64,000 nucleotides of DNA from Myroides sp. 1354. Its GTDB lineage: Bacteria > Bacteroidota > Bacteroidia > Flavobacteriales > Flavobacteriaceae. A program made the position numbers and the translations under genes. The notes under the pieces were generated by a model. The model saw only the letters and a list, made by a program, of their open reading frames with translations. It was not told the DNA's origin and made no database searches. The DNA lies in contig NZ_JACAGN010000001.1 of NCBI RefSeq assembly GCF_030324495.1, positions 505,838 to 569,837 on the forward strand, read 5' to 3'. Shown here in pieces: positions 23,379-32,307 of the stretch (its first letter is position 1; every line of letters starts with the position of its first letter).

Positions 23379-24767
23379 TTATTTTACTAATTCCATGTAG
23401 TATTTGTAGAACAATGGAATCGTTTCAATTCCTTTTAAGTAGTTGAAAACACCAAAGTGCTCATTTGGAGAGTGGATGGCATCTGAATCCAATCCAAATC
23501 CCATCATGATTGATTTAGATCCTAATTCTTCTTCAAATAAAGCCACAATTGGAATACTTCCTCCTGAACGAACTGGAATCGGTGTTACCCCAAAGGTATC
23601 TTCATATGCTTTTGCTGCAGCTTGGTATCCAATAGAGTCGATAGGCGTTACATACCCTTGTCCTCCGTGGTGCGGTTTTACTTCCACTTTTACACCCGCT
23701 GGAGCAATGCTCTCGAAGTGTTTTTTGAATAGTTCTGTAATTTCTTCCCAATCTTGGTTGGGAACTAAACGCATTGAGATTTTAGCGAATGCTTTACTTG
23801 CGATTACCGTTTTAGCACCCTCTCCAGTGTAACCACCCCAAATTCCGTTTACATCTAACGTAGGACGGATTGAGTTGCGTTCGTTGGTTGTATAACCAGC
23901 TTCTCCATACACTTCATCAATGTCTAATGCTTTTTTGTAATCCTCTAAAGAGAAGGGACGTTTAGCCATTTCATCGCGTTCTGCACGAGATAATTCCTCT
24001 ACTTTGTCATAGAATCCCGGAATGGTGATGTGATTGTTTTCATCGTGTAAAGAAGCAATCATTTTTGTCAATACGTTGATTGGGTTTGCAACCGCTCCAC
24101 CGTATAATCCAGAGTGTAAATCTCGGTTTGGTCCCGTTACTTCCACTTCAACATAGCTCAATCCTCTTAATCCTGTTGTGATGGACGGTTGTTGGTTGGA
24201 AATCATTCCTGTATCAGAAATAAGAATGACGTCGTTTTTCAATTTGTCGTGGTTTCTTTTTACAAACCAACCTAAACTTACAGATCCAACTTCTTCTTCT
24301 CCTTCAATCATGAATTTCACGTTACAGGGTAAAGTATTCGTTGCAATCATATATTCAACCGCTTTCACGTGCATGAACATCTGTCCTTTGTCATCACATG
24401 CTCCACGAGCGAAGATCGCTCCTTCTGGGTGAATGGGTGTTGTTTTAATTACAGGTTCAAACGGAGGAGACGTCCAAAGTTCGATTGGATCTGCCGGTTG
24501 TACGTCATAATGACCGTAAACCAATACCGTTGGAAGGGCAGGATCGATGATTTTTTCTCCATATACGATAGGATATCCTGGAGTTTCGCACAATTCTACC
24601 TTGTCACAACCTGCTTTTATTAAATTTTCTTTTACTGCTTCTGCCGTGTTTATTACGTCTTGTGAGTACGCACTATCTGCACTGATAGAAGGTTTTTTTA
24701 GTAGTTCAATTAGCTCATCCAGAAGACGTTGCTTGTTTTCTTGAACAAATTGTTTTGAATCTTTCAT
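23379..24767 (-). CDS. M20 family zinc dipeptidase
   Basis: Cytosolic peptidase of 462 residues of the M20/CNDP-like dipeptidase family. Zinc and catalytic residues are in VYGHYDVQPADP, ACDDKGQMFMH, and EGEEEVGSVSLG. A dimerisation lid domain sits in the middle (DLHSGLYGGAVANPINVL), and a late IHSPNEHFG carries the last zinc ligand. There is no signal peptide from ATG 24767, which I prefer over the in-frame start at 24806 because it gives MKDSKQF. It could break down the di- and tripeptides brought in by the POT transporters encoded 21 kb away. Confidence 0.92.
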   Translation of the reverse strand: MKDSKQFVQENKQRLLDELIELLKKPSISADSAYSQDVINTAEAVKENLIKAGCDKVELCETPGYPIVYGEKIIDPALPTVLVYGHYDVQPADPIELWTSPPFEPVIKTTPIHPEGAIFARGACDDKGQMFMHVKAVEYMIATNTLPCNVKFMIEGEEEVGSVSLGWFVKRNHDKLKNDVILISDTGMISNQQPSITTGLRGLSYVEVEVTGPNRDLHSGLYGGAVANPINVLTKMIASLHDENNHITIPGFYDKVEELSRAERDEMAKRPFSLEDYKKALDIDEVYGEAGYTTNERNSIRPTLDVNGIWGGYTGEGAKTVIASKAFAKISMRLVPNQDWEEITELFKKHFESIAPAGVKVEVKPHHGGQGYVTPIDSIGYQAAAKAYEDTFGVTPIPVRSGGSIPIVALFEEELGSKSIMMGFGLDSDAIHSPNEHFGVFNYLKGIETIPLFYKYYMELVK

Positions 24768-24832
24768 AGTATGTATCGATACAGTTATATTATTCCTTAC
24801 AAACATAAGAATAAAAAAAAATTATTTTTTTC

Positions 24833-24862
24833 TTGCGCATTAAAAAACAGGTTGTATATTTG
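24833..24862 (+). promoter_or_regulatory. Promoter of tRNA-Leu
   Basis: TTG at 24833-24835, a 19-base spacer, TATATTTG at 24855-24862. Same architecture as the first tRNA-Asp promoter. Confidence 0.85.
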
Positions 24863-24915
24863 CAACGTCTTAAAAGAACAACGGTACACAAGTGTACAGC
24901 GGTTCTAAGCCACCT

Positions 24916-24997
24916 GCGGGTGTGGTGAAATTGGTAGACACGCCAGACTTAGGATCTGGTGCCGCAAGGTGTGTAGGTTCGAGTCCTATCACCCGCA
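24916..24997 (+). tRNA. tRNA-Leu (UAG)
   Basis: An 82-base tRNA with a class II variable arm. Acceptor GCGGGTG pairs with CACCCGC, the anticodon stem CCAGA closes loop CTTAGGA with anticodon TAG, and the T arm has GGTTCGAGTCC. The CCA end is not encoded. Confidence 0.96.
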
Positions 24998-24999
24998 CT

Positions 25000-25029
25000 A
25001 AAGCCTCTTCGAAAGAAGAGGCTTTTTTT
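25000..25029 (+). terminator. Terminator of tRNA-Leu
   Basis: AAGCCTCTTC-GAAA-GAAGAGGCTT with a run of seven T. Confidence 0.92.
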
Positions 25030-25090
25030 ATGCCCTGACGTTTGCTGTTTCTTCAGAATTTTGAGATCAGATGCAAAAGTTGGGGACTAA

Positions 25091-25303
25091 GCAAAAAGTT
25101 TGGGTGCAGAAGCATTACCATGGGAAATGCCTAAAAGATTACCTACACATATGAGAAATGGCACATGGAGATATACGAAAGTTTTTGGTAGGTTTTTGGG
25201 TCGATTGGCGGGTCCCATAGGTTGGGGAATACTTGCGTATGATGTAGGAATGACACTTTATAATACACAAACAACATATAATGACATAATTAATGGAAAA
25301 TAG
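25091..25303 (+). pseudogene. C-terminal remnant of a polymorphic toxin-like protein
   Basis: About 70 codons after an in-frame stop at 25088. The longest start is a TTG at 25100. The sequence is proline- and glycine-rich, then hydrophobic: PWEMPKRLPTHM, GRFLGRLAGPIGWGILAYD. That composition is typical of the very end of large Rhs or other polymorphic toxins of Bacteroidota, where a glycine-rich hydrophobic helix comes before the last residues. No N-terminal part is present. The end overlaps the next start by 11 bases, as toxin and immunity genes often do. It is probably what remains of a toxin gene cut down by recombination; a genuine small protein cannot be excluded. Confidence 0.4.
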
Positions 25304-25961
25304 AAATTATTGTATAGTGTTAGATTATATCTGTGAAGAACTTAATTGTGATAAAAGTAAATTAACAGTTAATACTTCACTGTCTGATTTAGGATTAGAT
25401 GGGGATGATGTCCTAGCGTTTTTAGTAAAGTTCTTCAAAGAATTTAAAATAGAGTATGAAGGAACAAATTACAAGAATTTTATTCCTGAGGAGAGAGGTT
25501 TTTCTGTACATACTATTTTAAGTGTCTTTGCTAAAAGAAAAAGAGAAGATGAAATTTTTGTAAGAGATTTGATACTATCATTGGATAAAAAACAATGGAA
25601 TAAAAAAAGGGAGTATAAAATTATTTTCATCAGTCCCTTTAGTTTAATAAATAAGGAGGACGATAATTGCGATATTAATATCGTTTTAGAGACGGGAGAA
25701 ATATATTTTGGCTTATTAATGACTGTAAAAAACGTCACGACATTAGCTTCAAAACACGATTATGACGGATATCTCGATATGGTGGATACAATCGTTATTA
25801 CCAATATGGAAAAAGCAACGATAAAAAATGCGCTAGACCGGATAATCGATGAGAGAAGACTAGATGAAGTTTTTACAAAAATCGGAACTTTGAAAACGGA
25901 GGGATTTGATTACTCCTTTGAAGAAATTAATGATTTTCAGACCTGGTGGAAAGATAGCTAA
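25293..25961 (+). CDS. Two-part immunity-like protein with DUF1493 domain
   Basis: Cytoplasmic protein of 222 residues. Residues about 15-80 resemble DUF1493, an acyl-carrier-protein-like domain: NTSLSDLGLDGDDVLAFLVKFF followed by FIPEE. The rest, with INIVLETGEIYFGLLMTVKNV and VDTIVITNM, resembles a second small immunity domain found beside contact-dependent toxins. The carrier serine is not needed for DUF1493 and the aspartates in LDGDD stand in its place. The gene overlaps the toxin-like remnant upstream. An orphan immunity gene kept for self-protection is the simplest reading. It ends about 100 bases before a terminator. Confidence 0.6.
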   Translation: MENRNYCIVLDYICEELNCDKSKLTVNTSLSDLGLDGDDVLAFLVKFFKEFKIEYEGTNYKNFIPEERGFSVHTILSVFAKRKREDEIFVRDLILSLDKKQWNKKREYKIIFISPFSLINKEDDNCDINIVLETGEIYFGLLMTVKNVTTLASKHDYDGYLDMVDTIVITNMEKATIKNALDRIIDERRLDEVFTKIGTLKTEGFDYSFEEINDFQTWWKDS

Positions 25962-26062
25962 TGGTGAGTTTTTTACTTTTAAACCGATGAGATAACTAGG
26001 ACCCAGTACAATTTTTGCTAAATAAATAACATGGTTTGATCCAGAATAACGATTTATAACTG

Positions 26063-26099
26063 AAAAAAAAGCAGTAGAGTATCGCTCTACTGCTTTTTC
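26063..26099. terminator. Terminator after the immunity-like gene
   Basis: AAAGCAGTAGAG pairs with CTCTACTGCTTTTT, with A run before and T run after. Confidence 0.85.
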
Positions 26100-26217
26100 A
26101 TTTTAAGGCGTTCATCTAATATGGAACCTTTTTTCTATAGGTTACATTTGAGCATGAATAAAAATAGATTGAATGGTAGAATTTTCCTTATCCTTGTGAT
26201 ACGAAATAAAATCTGTT

Positions 26218-26778
26218 ATGATAAAAGTCTTCCTTACCTACGTAGTACTGCTATTTTCTCTTTGCTTTGTGGTAACAAGTTGTTCTTCGAATCGAGCTTC
26301 TTATATCAAATCGAGTGTATATGATCAAAAGGAAGAAGTAACAACTTACACGCTATCGCCTTTAGGAACCGTTAAGATACCGGGGCAATGGGAACAAACG
26401 AGTTATAATGCAAGCAGTAAACAACAGTTTTTTGCCAATAGTGATCACAGTGTCACTATTGCTCTTACATTCGCGCCATGTACTTCCTATGAGTTTAATA
26501 AAGAAGGAACGTTGAAGGGATTTGATTTTACCAAAGCCTTTTATGAATGGGACTCTAGTTATATGAAAAAAGCCTTTAATGCGGAAGTGGCTGTATTAGA
26601 GGAAGATGGTAGTGATAATTATATTGTTTGGCAAGTTGATTTGAAAGAAGAGGGAATTAAACACTATTTTCTATTTGGAGAAAAGAATGGAGTTGTTCGC
26701 AATTTTTCTGTTATAAAAAGTAACTGGACTAAATCAGATGTTGTTGTATTCCTGAAAGAATTGTATTTATCCAAGTGA
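26218..26778 (+). CDS. Lipoprotein of unknown function
   Basis: Protein of 186 residues with a long hydrophobic signal ending in VTSC (lipobox Cys22) followed by SSN. The mature part looks like a compact alpha/beta domain (LGTVKIPGQWEQTSYNAS, HYFLFGEKNGVVRNFSV). Proteins of this sort, with a beta sheet starting from 'VKIPG.W', occur widely in Bacteroidota without a known role. It is not in an operon: a terminator precedes it and 200 bases without gene follow. Confidence 0.65.
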   Translation: MIKVFLTYVVLLFSLCFVVTSCSSNRASYIKSSVYDQKEEVTTYTLSPLGTVKIPGQWEQTSYNASSKQQFFANSDHSVTIALTFAPCTSYEFNKEGTLKGFDFTKAFYEWDSSYMKKAFNAEVAVLEEDGSDNYIVWQVDLKEEGIKHYFLFGEKNGVVRNFSVIKSNWTKSDVVVFLKELYLSK

Positions 26779-26971
26779 TAGCTTAACATCCAATCTTCCA
26801 AATGGAGAGTGTCATCCATGCGTTTAAGTATTTATATTTAGCTGTACTTTGTATATTTATGCCTTGTTTGCTAGGTTCGATAAGGAGGATTGCCGCTTGT
26901 TATAGGAATTAGGTTCGCCATGGTAAAACACAAAAAACAAGCATGCGAAAAAACCATTAGCCAAAATCCCC

Positions 26972-26979
26972 TACCTTTA
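26972..26979 (+). promoter_or_regulatory. -7-like element adjacent to the helicase start
   Basis: TACCTTTA is one base off TAnnTTTG and lies 5 bases before the ATG, so transcription would start at or next to the start codon. Confidence 0.35.
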
Positions 26980-26983
26980 CACC

Positions 26984-28294
26984 ATGAATCAAGCAGCTAT
27001 CCTTAAAAAAATGGAAATTGCATCCTTAAATGAGATGCAACTTCAAACCCTTCAAACCGCACAAACAAAAAATAATATTGTTTTATTATCTCCTACAGGA
27101 TCAGGTAAAACACTGGCTTTTTTGTTGCCTATCGTACAGCGATTGAATCCTGCTGTGAGAGGGGTGCAAGCCGTTATTCTTGTGCCAACACGTGAATTGG
27201 CGCTACAGATTGAAACCGTGTTTAAAAAGATGGGAACGGCTTTTAAAATCAATGCTTGTTATGGGGGACACTCCACGCGTACTGAATTGAATAATCTAGC
27301 GTCTCCGCCTGCCGTATTAGTGGGAACACCTGGAAGGGTGGCTTTTCATATTGAAGAAAATTCGTTTGATACAGGAACGGTACACAGCTATGTTGTGGAT
27401 GAATTTGACAAGGCCTTGGAGATGGGGTTCCAAGAGGATATGGACTATATCATTAATTCGTTTGATCGACTTGAATTTCGAATGCTAACTTCAGCGACAG
27501 CGTTGAAAAAAATCCCAGCGTTTACGGGAATTGAAAATCCCACCAATCTCAAATTCTTGCAAACAGCAGAAGTTAAACCCAAGTTGACTTTCAGCAAGGT
27601 GGTTTGTCCTGCAGAAGAAAAACTAGAAGCTGTGATTCAACTGATTGGAAAAATAGGAAAGGATACGATTTTAATTTTCTGTAATCACCGAGATGCTGTA
27701 GCGCGTATCAGTGAAACGTTGACAAACAAAGGCGTAGCTAATGGTGCTTTTCACGGTGGATTATTGCAAGAAGATCGCGAACGCGCCCTAATGAAGTTTA
27801 GAAATAGGAGTTGTCATATTCTGATCTCAACGGATTTGGCTGCACGTGGCTTGGATATACCCGAAATTGGTCATGTAATTCACTACCAAATTCCAGAAAA
27901 AGAAGATGCTTTTATCCATCGAAATGGACGTACAGCACGAATGAAAGCTTCTGGAAAAGCCTATGTCATGGTCACCAATGAGGAAGAGTACAGTTTTATC
28001 GATCCAGCCATGCCGATTGAAGAGTTAAAGGGTAATTACGCGATTGACAACCGCACCGATTTTCAAACGATTTACATCAGTGCAGGTAAAAAAGACAAAG
28101 TGAATAAGGTCGATATTGTTGGCTATTTGATTAAAACAGGTGGGCTTCAAAAGGAGGATATTGGATTGATTGAAGTAAAAGATACCCAAGCCTTTGTTGC
28201 CGTTCAAACAGCTAAAATTAAACCCCTATTGCAAAAATTGAAGGATACTAGATTAAAGAATAAAAAAGTGAAGATTGCTGTAGCGAAAGATTAA
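26984..28294 (+). CDS. DEAD-box RNA helicase with DbpA-type RNA-binding domain
   Basis: ATP-dependent RNA helicase of 436 residues. Motifs in order: LNEMQLQTL (Q motif), SPTGSGKT (I, about 36-43), PTRELALQ (Ia), GTPGR (Ib), VDEFD (II, about 138), SAT (III), TDLAARGLDIPE (V) and HRNGRTAR (VI, about 311). The C-terminal 75 residues fit the DbpA RNA-binding domain, which in E. coli recognises 23S rRNA helix 92, so a ribosome-assembly role is likely. Motif II reads DEFD instead of DEAD; both acidic residues are kept, so activity should be too. The gene stands alone. Confidence 0.88.
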   Translation: MNQAAILKKMEIASLNEMQLQTLQTAQTKNNIVLLSPTGSGKTLAFLLPIVQRLNPAVRGVQAVILVPTRELALQIETVFKKMGTAFKINACYGGHSTRTELNNLASPPAVLVGTPGRVAFHIEENSFDTGTVHSYVVDEFDKALEMGFQEDMDYIINSFDRLEFRMLTSATALKKIPAFTGIENPTNLKFLQTAEVKPKLTFSKVVCPAEEKLEAVIQLIGKIGKDTILIFCNHRDAVARISETLTNKGVANGAFHGGLLQEDRERALMKFRNRSCHILISTDLAARGLDIPEIGHVIHYQIPEKEDAFIHRNGRTARMKASGKAYVMVTNEEEYSFIDPAMPIEELKGNYAIDNRTDFQTIYISAGKKDKVNKVDIVGYLIKTGGLQKEDIGLIEVKDTQAFVAVQTAKIKPLLQKLKDTRLKNKKVKIAVAKD

Positions 28295-28348
28295 ATTTAC
28301 GCTTTGATAAACGGTAATAGGTTAGAGATACTAAGTTGTGTAGCATAG

Positions 28349-28789
28349 ATGAATAGTTATTTTGATTTTTCACCTCTTTTTTTCGGTGTGTTTTTTATAC
28401 TAATGATGAGTAGTTTAATCTACTCACCAATTCACAGCTATCTTAGAAAACAGAACGTCTTTTATGCTCTCTTTATTCTGTCTATTATTGGAGTAATTTA
28501 TGCGTGTTTTCAAATTAAAATTGGTTGGGAACACAAAGAAATTCTCAGCGCTTTGACTCCTCTACTGTTGTTGTTTTATCTATTGTTGTATAAAATTGCA
28601 GATGTCATAGCTTTAAAAATATATAAACGACATATCTACTTTAGTTGTAGACTAAGTAATTATTTTTCTATCAAAGAAGCAGAAGAATCCACTTGGTTAG
28701 AATGGTTCATGCAAGTAGCTATACTATTTGGTTCAGCTTTACTTTGGCTTGCTGTCATTGAATTCGTTGAGGGGATTGTTATAGTATAA
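28349..28789 (+). CDS. Small membrane protein of unknown function
   Basis: Protein of 146 residues with about four hydrophobic helices: a first near 10-28, two between 38 and 85 (NVFYALFILSIIGVIYACF, LTPLLLLFYLLLYKIADVIAL), and one near 122-142. No recognised family or motif. It follows the helicase gene by 54 bases in the same direction and may be co-transcribed. It is convergent with putP, 8 bases away. Confidence 0.55.
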   Translation: MNSYFDFSPLFFGVFFILMMSSLIYSPIHSYLRKQNVFYALFILSIIGVIYACFQIKIGWEHKEILSALTPLLLLFYLLLYKIADVIALKIYKRHIYFSCRLSNYFSIKEAEESTWLEWFMQVAILFGSALLWLAVIEFVEGIVIV

Positions 28790-28797
28790 ATGTGGAT

Positions 28798-30327
28798 TTA
28801 CTTCTCTTTGTGATATAAAGCATTGGCCGTATCAAAGGTCACTTGTATGTTTTGCGTTACTGGGTGACCAAAATGAGAACATAACCAAATGCTTATTGAA
28901 CTAAAAATAAAACCAGGAATAATTTCATATAACGGCTCGCGATAACCAAAAATAACGCCATGCAATACCTGTTCTTGAAAGACGGGCCAAAATATCACGG
29001 TCAATCCGCCAACTAGAATCCCTGTTAACGCAGCTTTTCCTGTTGTTTTCTTCCAAAATAAAGTAAAGAGAATGAGGGGACCAAAAGCAGCCCCAAAACC
29101 TGCCCAAGCACGAGAAACGAGACCTAAGATGCTGTTGTTTTCATCCAAGGCAAGGACAAGGGCAACAATAGAAATCAGTAAAACTGCTAAGCGACTCATC
29201 CATACCAATTCTTTCTGATGGGCAGAACGTCTGAGGTAAGAATGATAGAAATCTTGGGTTAAGGTACTCGAAGCCATTAATAGTTGTGCGCTTAACGTAC
29301 TCATTACGGCAGCGAGTATGGCGGATAGGAGAACGCCAATTACCCAGGGATTGAATAAATAGTGAATCAATTCAATAAAAATCATCTCTCTATTTTTTTG
29401 TACACCTGCTGCTAGGTTAGGATGTGCTTGAAAATAACTAATCCCCAAATAACCGATAGCGACTGCACCGCATAAACACAGCAACATCCAAGTCATGCCG
29501 ATACGACGGGCATTGCGCATGGTTTTAGCACTGTCTGCGGCCATAAATCGCGCTAAGATATGTGGTTGACCAAAATAGCCCAGTCCCCAGGCTGCTGCAC
29601 TGATAATCGTGATGAAACTCACCTTGTGGATGAGGTTGGAATAGGCAATTTGATGGGTATACATAGCCGTTTGCATTTGTTCTTGTACTTCAGACCAACC
29701 TCCCAGGGAAAGGATAATCATAATAGGGGTAAAGAGGAGTGCAAATAACATTAAAGAGGCTTGAAGGGTATCACTCCAACTAACAGCTAAGAAACCGCCA
29801 ATAAAGGTATAGATGATGGTGGCTAAGGCACTAAATAATAGCGCTTGTAGGTACGACAAATCAAAGATAGCGGTGAATAATTGTGCACCAGCAACCATAC
29901 CCGATGCGCAGTATAAGGTGAAAAAGATTAAAATAGCAAGAGCAGCTATGGTTTTGACCCATTTCCCTGTAGGGCCAAAGCGATGTAGAAAGAAGTCGGG
30001 AAGCGTTAGGGCATTGTGATACAGTTCAGTATGTACACGCAATCGGCCCGCAACAAAACGCCAATTTAAATAGGCACCAACCAATAAGCCAATCGCAATC
30101 CAACTCTGCGCTAAACCCAAATAGAAAATACTACCCGGTAATCCCATTAACAACCACCCAGACATATCTGAAGCACCCGCCGATAGTGCCGTGACTAATG
30201 GTCCTAAACGTCGGCCTCCAAGAATGTAATCGGAGAAGTTCTTCGTTCTCAAATAAGCAATAATTCCGATGCCCAGAATAAGCAACAAGTAAAGTGAAAA
30301 GGTGAATAAGGTAGGATTGATTTGCAT
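28798..30327 (-). CDS. putP: Sodium/proline symporter
   Basis: Inner-membrane carrier of 509 residues of the solute:sodium symporter family with about 13 helices. Diagnostic parts are the SDYILGGRRLGPLVTALSAGASDMSGWLLMG beginning, SWIAIGLLVGAYLNW, SWSDTLQA in the middle and AVMSTLSAQLLMASSTLTQDFYH. These match PutP better than pantothenate or sugar members. The ATG at 30327 gives MQINPTLF; the longer frame from 30441 adds 38 hydrophobic residues that do not belong to the family. It imports proline with sodium. No proline catabolism gene lies next to it. Confidence 0.88.
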   Translation of the reverse strand: MQINPTLFTFSLYLLLILGIGIIAYLRTKNFSDYILGGRRLGPLVTALSAGASDMSGWLLMGLPGSIFYLGLAQSWIAIGLLVGAYLNWRFVAGRLRVHTELYHNALTLPDFFLHRFGPTGKWVKTIAALAILIFFTLYCASGMVAGAQLFTAIFDLSYLQALLFSALATIIYTFIGGFLAVSWSDTLQASLMLFALLFTPIMIILSLGGWSEVQEQMQTAMYTHQIAYSNLIHKVSFITIISAAAWGLGYFGQPHILARFMAADSAKTMRNARRIGMTWMLLCLCGAVAIGYLGISYFQAHPNLAAGVQKNREMIFIELIHYLFNPWVIGVLLSAILAAVMSTLSAQLLMASSTLTQDFYHSYLRRSAHQKELVWMSRLAVLLISIVALVLALDENNSILGLVSRAWAGFGAAFGPLILFTLFWKKTTGKAALTGILVGGLTVIFWPVFQEQVLHGVIFGYREPLYEIIPGFIFSSISIWLCSHFGHPVTQNIQVTFDTANALYHKEK

Positions 30328-30456
30328 TTTTATTTTTAAAACTAAGAAAAAAAAATCTAATACCTTGTGAATGTGTGATATAAGTAAGTAATTACAAGTT
30401 TGTATTTCAATAGTATAAGAATATAAGCTAGAATAGGACAACTAGGAGCTAGGTAG

Positions 30457-30493
30457 AAAAAAAATCAGGTTCTCTAACAAAAGAGAACCTGAT
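30457..30493 (-). terminator. Terminator of the 595-residue protein gene
   Basis: ATCAGGTTCTCT pairs with AGAGAACCTGAT. On the minus strand a long T run follows. Confidence 0.9.
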
Positions 30494-30519
30494 GACAATA
30501 AAAAAATAAATTAGGGGGG

Positions 30520-32307
30520 CTATGCGTGTAACAACGCTATTTTGTTTTTGTTTAATTCTGATAAGATAGAAGCTCGATCCGCGGTGAAATACGTGTGATC
30601 CTGGGCGAATAAATTTTCATAGTAAGCGATACCTGCGAGGAGATTCTCTTTGGTCTTTTCTATTTTTTTTAATTTTACTGGCGTGACATCTCCTTGTAAT
30701 TGATTTTTTTCTTGTTGAAAGTGATCCATATACATGCGCAATTCTTTCAAAAAGAAATGAGGGCGATTGGCATCATCCATGATGTTTGCACGCCCGTAAA
30801 TATGTTGCATCATATTTTTTAATGACACTTCTTTGTCGAAATACGCAATATTAGGGCCAGGGCAAATGACAACGCCTTGCGCTTCTCCTTTGATTTGCAA
30901 GTCATTTTCTAGAAATGAGGCATTGGCTAGACCGATACACAAACAAGCTTTTTCTGTAATGGCATTGAATTTTTTCTGGTAATCTGCCGCTGATAAAGTT
31001 TCTTTTTGAGACTTTAGGTTTTCTAGTTCTATGGTTTGATATTTTCTGGAAGCCGTGCAAATACCCTCTTTATCATGTGTTTTGTCTAAAGCTAAATACT
31101 TGCGCGGACAAGAGCTTCCTGCTTTGTCTTTAGCAATGCGTTGCGCTTTGTGAAATTCATTGGTTGTTCCTTTGATGTTGTTGAAGGGAATACCCAATGG
31201 AGAAATATGACTCAAATACAAATCTTCTTCTTTGGCATGGGCCAAGAGTTGACGCGTGGCAGCATCCACCGAAGTAGCTTCAGGAACAAGGAGAAAGGGA
31301 GAACCCCAACCCACGGAATCCACTTGGTAATGATCGAGTAAAAATTGATGTTCAGCAGCTGTTCCAACTCCTCCTTGAGCCGTGATTTTTAAGTCTAAAG
31401 GTGATTCTGGCACAAAGCGCTCTTTCTGTGCTAAAGCCTTGCACATTAACTCATGTGTGGTTTGAATTAACTCTTGGCGTTTCGCTTTAAATTCTTCTAA
31501 GATAACACCTAATAAATACCCATCTGTAGCAAAGGCATGGCCTCCACAGTTTAAGCCCGACTCAATGCGATATTCTGAAACCCAAAGTCCTTTCTTTGCT
31601 AGGAAACTTCCCTGAATCAAAGCAGAACGGTAATCACTTACCTTTAGAATGATGCGTTTCTGTAATACTTGATCTGGTGCTGGATAAAAGGCGTCAAATT
31701 CTTCAAAGTAACTGAATAATTTGGGATTCATCCCCGCAGATAGTACAACAGAAGAATGTAAATTACTGTTGCTAAATCCGCGTAGAGCAGCGTGTGCATC
31801 GTTGAATTTAGCAGGTAGTGATTCTTTTTTGTCAAAATTTTCTCGATCCACCTTGGTCATAATGTTGACGTCGATATCCCCTGGGGTTAAATAGGTGTCG
31901 AGAATGTTTTTGAGTTTGTCTACGGAAATCTTGTCGTCAATATAGGTTTGTAATTGCTTGCGAATATCCGATACAGTAGGTAACATTTCAATATAGTCCT
32001 CTACATTTTTTTTACTTTGAAGTAAATCGCTCTTCAGGTTGTCGAACTTTCGTTTCACAATGGTATCCAGCGTGTTGAGATAAGCTGTAATGCGCTTAGC
32101 TCTAAAATCTTCAATCTTCTTCGTAATCTCTTGGTAAGGCAATTCGAATTTTTCACAATAGAATTTGTTCATGCGCTCAATAAGCTCATCGTCCATTACC
32201 GATAGGGTGGAAGCCAATCCATATTGCGCCACGCGCACAGGACTATCAATGGTATAAGCGAGTCCCATCACAGGAATGTGAATGGAATGCAAAGGTTTTA
32301 CTTTCAT
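30520..32307 (-). CDS. Large conserved protein, possible TIM-barrel flavoenzyme-like
   Basis: Cytoplasmic protein of 595 residues that I do not recognise with certainty. An N-terminal part starts PVMGLAYTIDSPVRVAQYGLAS, followed by a helical region (about 40-150). The middle has ESGLNCGGHAF and LKITAQGGVGTAAEHQFLLD, then SVGWGSPFLLVPEAT, in the order glycine-rich loops occur in nitronate monooxygenase-like FMN enzymes of the COG2070 type. A cysteine-rich C-terminal third holds SSCPRKY, EGICTASRKYQ, KACLCIG and VVICPGPN. A flavin- or iron-sulfur-dependent oxidoreductase is conceivable, but this is inference. It is a single gene with its own terminator. Confidence 0.4.
   Translation of the reverse strand: MKVKPLHSIHIPVMGLAYTIDSPVRVAQYGLASTLSVMDDELIERMNKFYCEKFELPYQEITKKIEDFRAKRITAYLNTLDTIVKRKFDNLKSDLLQSKKNVEDYIEMLPTVSDIRKQLQTYIDDKISVDKLKNILDTYLTPGDIDVNIMTKVDRENFDKKESLPAKFNDAHAALRGFSNSNLHSSVVLSAGMNPKLFSYFEEFDAFYPAPDQVLQKRIILKVSDYRSALIQGSFLAKKGLWVSEYRIESGLNCGGHAFATDGYLLGVILEEFKAKRQELIQTTHELMCKALAQKERFVPESPLDLKITAQGGVGTAAEHQFLLDHYQVDSVGWGSPFLLVPEATSVDAATRQLLAHAKEEDLYLSHISPLGIPFNNIKGTTNEFHKAQRIAKDKAGSSCPRKYLALDKTHDKEGICTASRKYQTIELENLKSQKETLSAADYQKKFNAITEKACLCIGLANASFLENDLQIKGEAQGVVICPGPNIAYFDKEVSLKNMMQHIYGRANIMDDANRPHFFLKELRMYMDHFQQEKNQLQGDVTPVKLKKIEKTKENLLAGIAYYENLFAQDHTYFTADRASILSELNKNKIALLHA

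Noticed and set aside
24980..26220. Integrated element using tRNA-Leu as attachment site
   Set aside because: No integrase and no repeat of the tRNA 3' end was found downstream; only the position suggests it.
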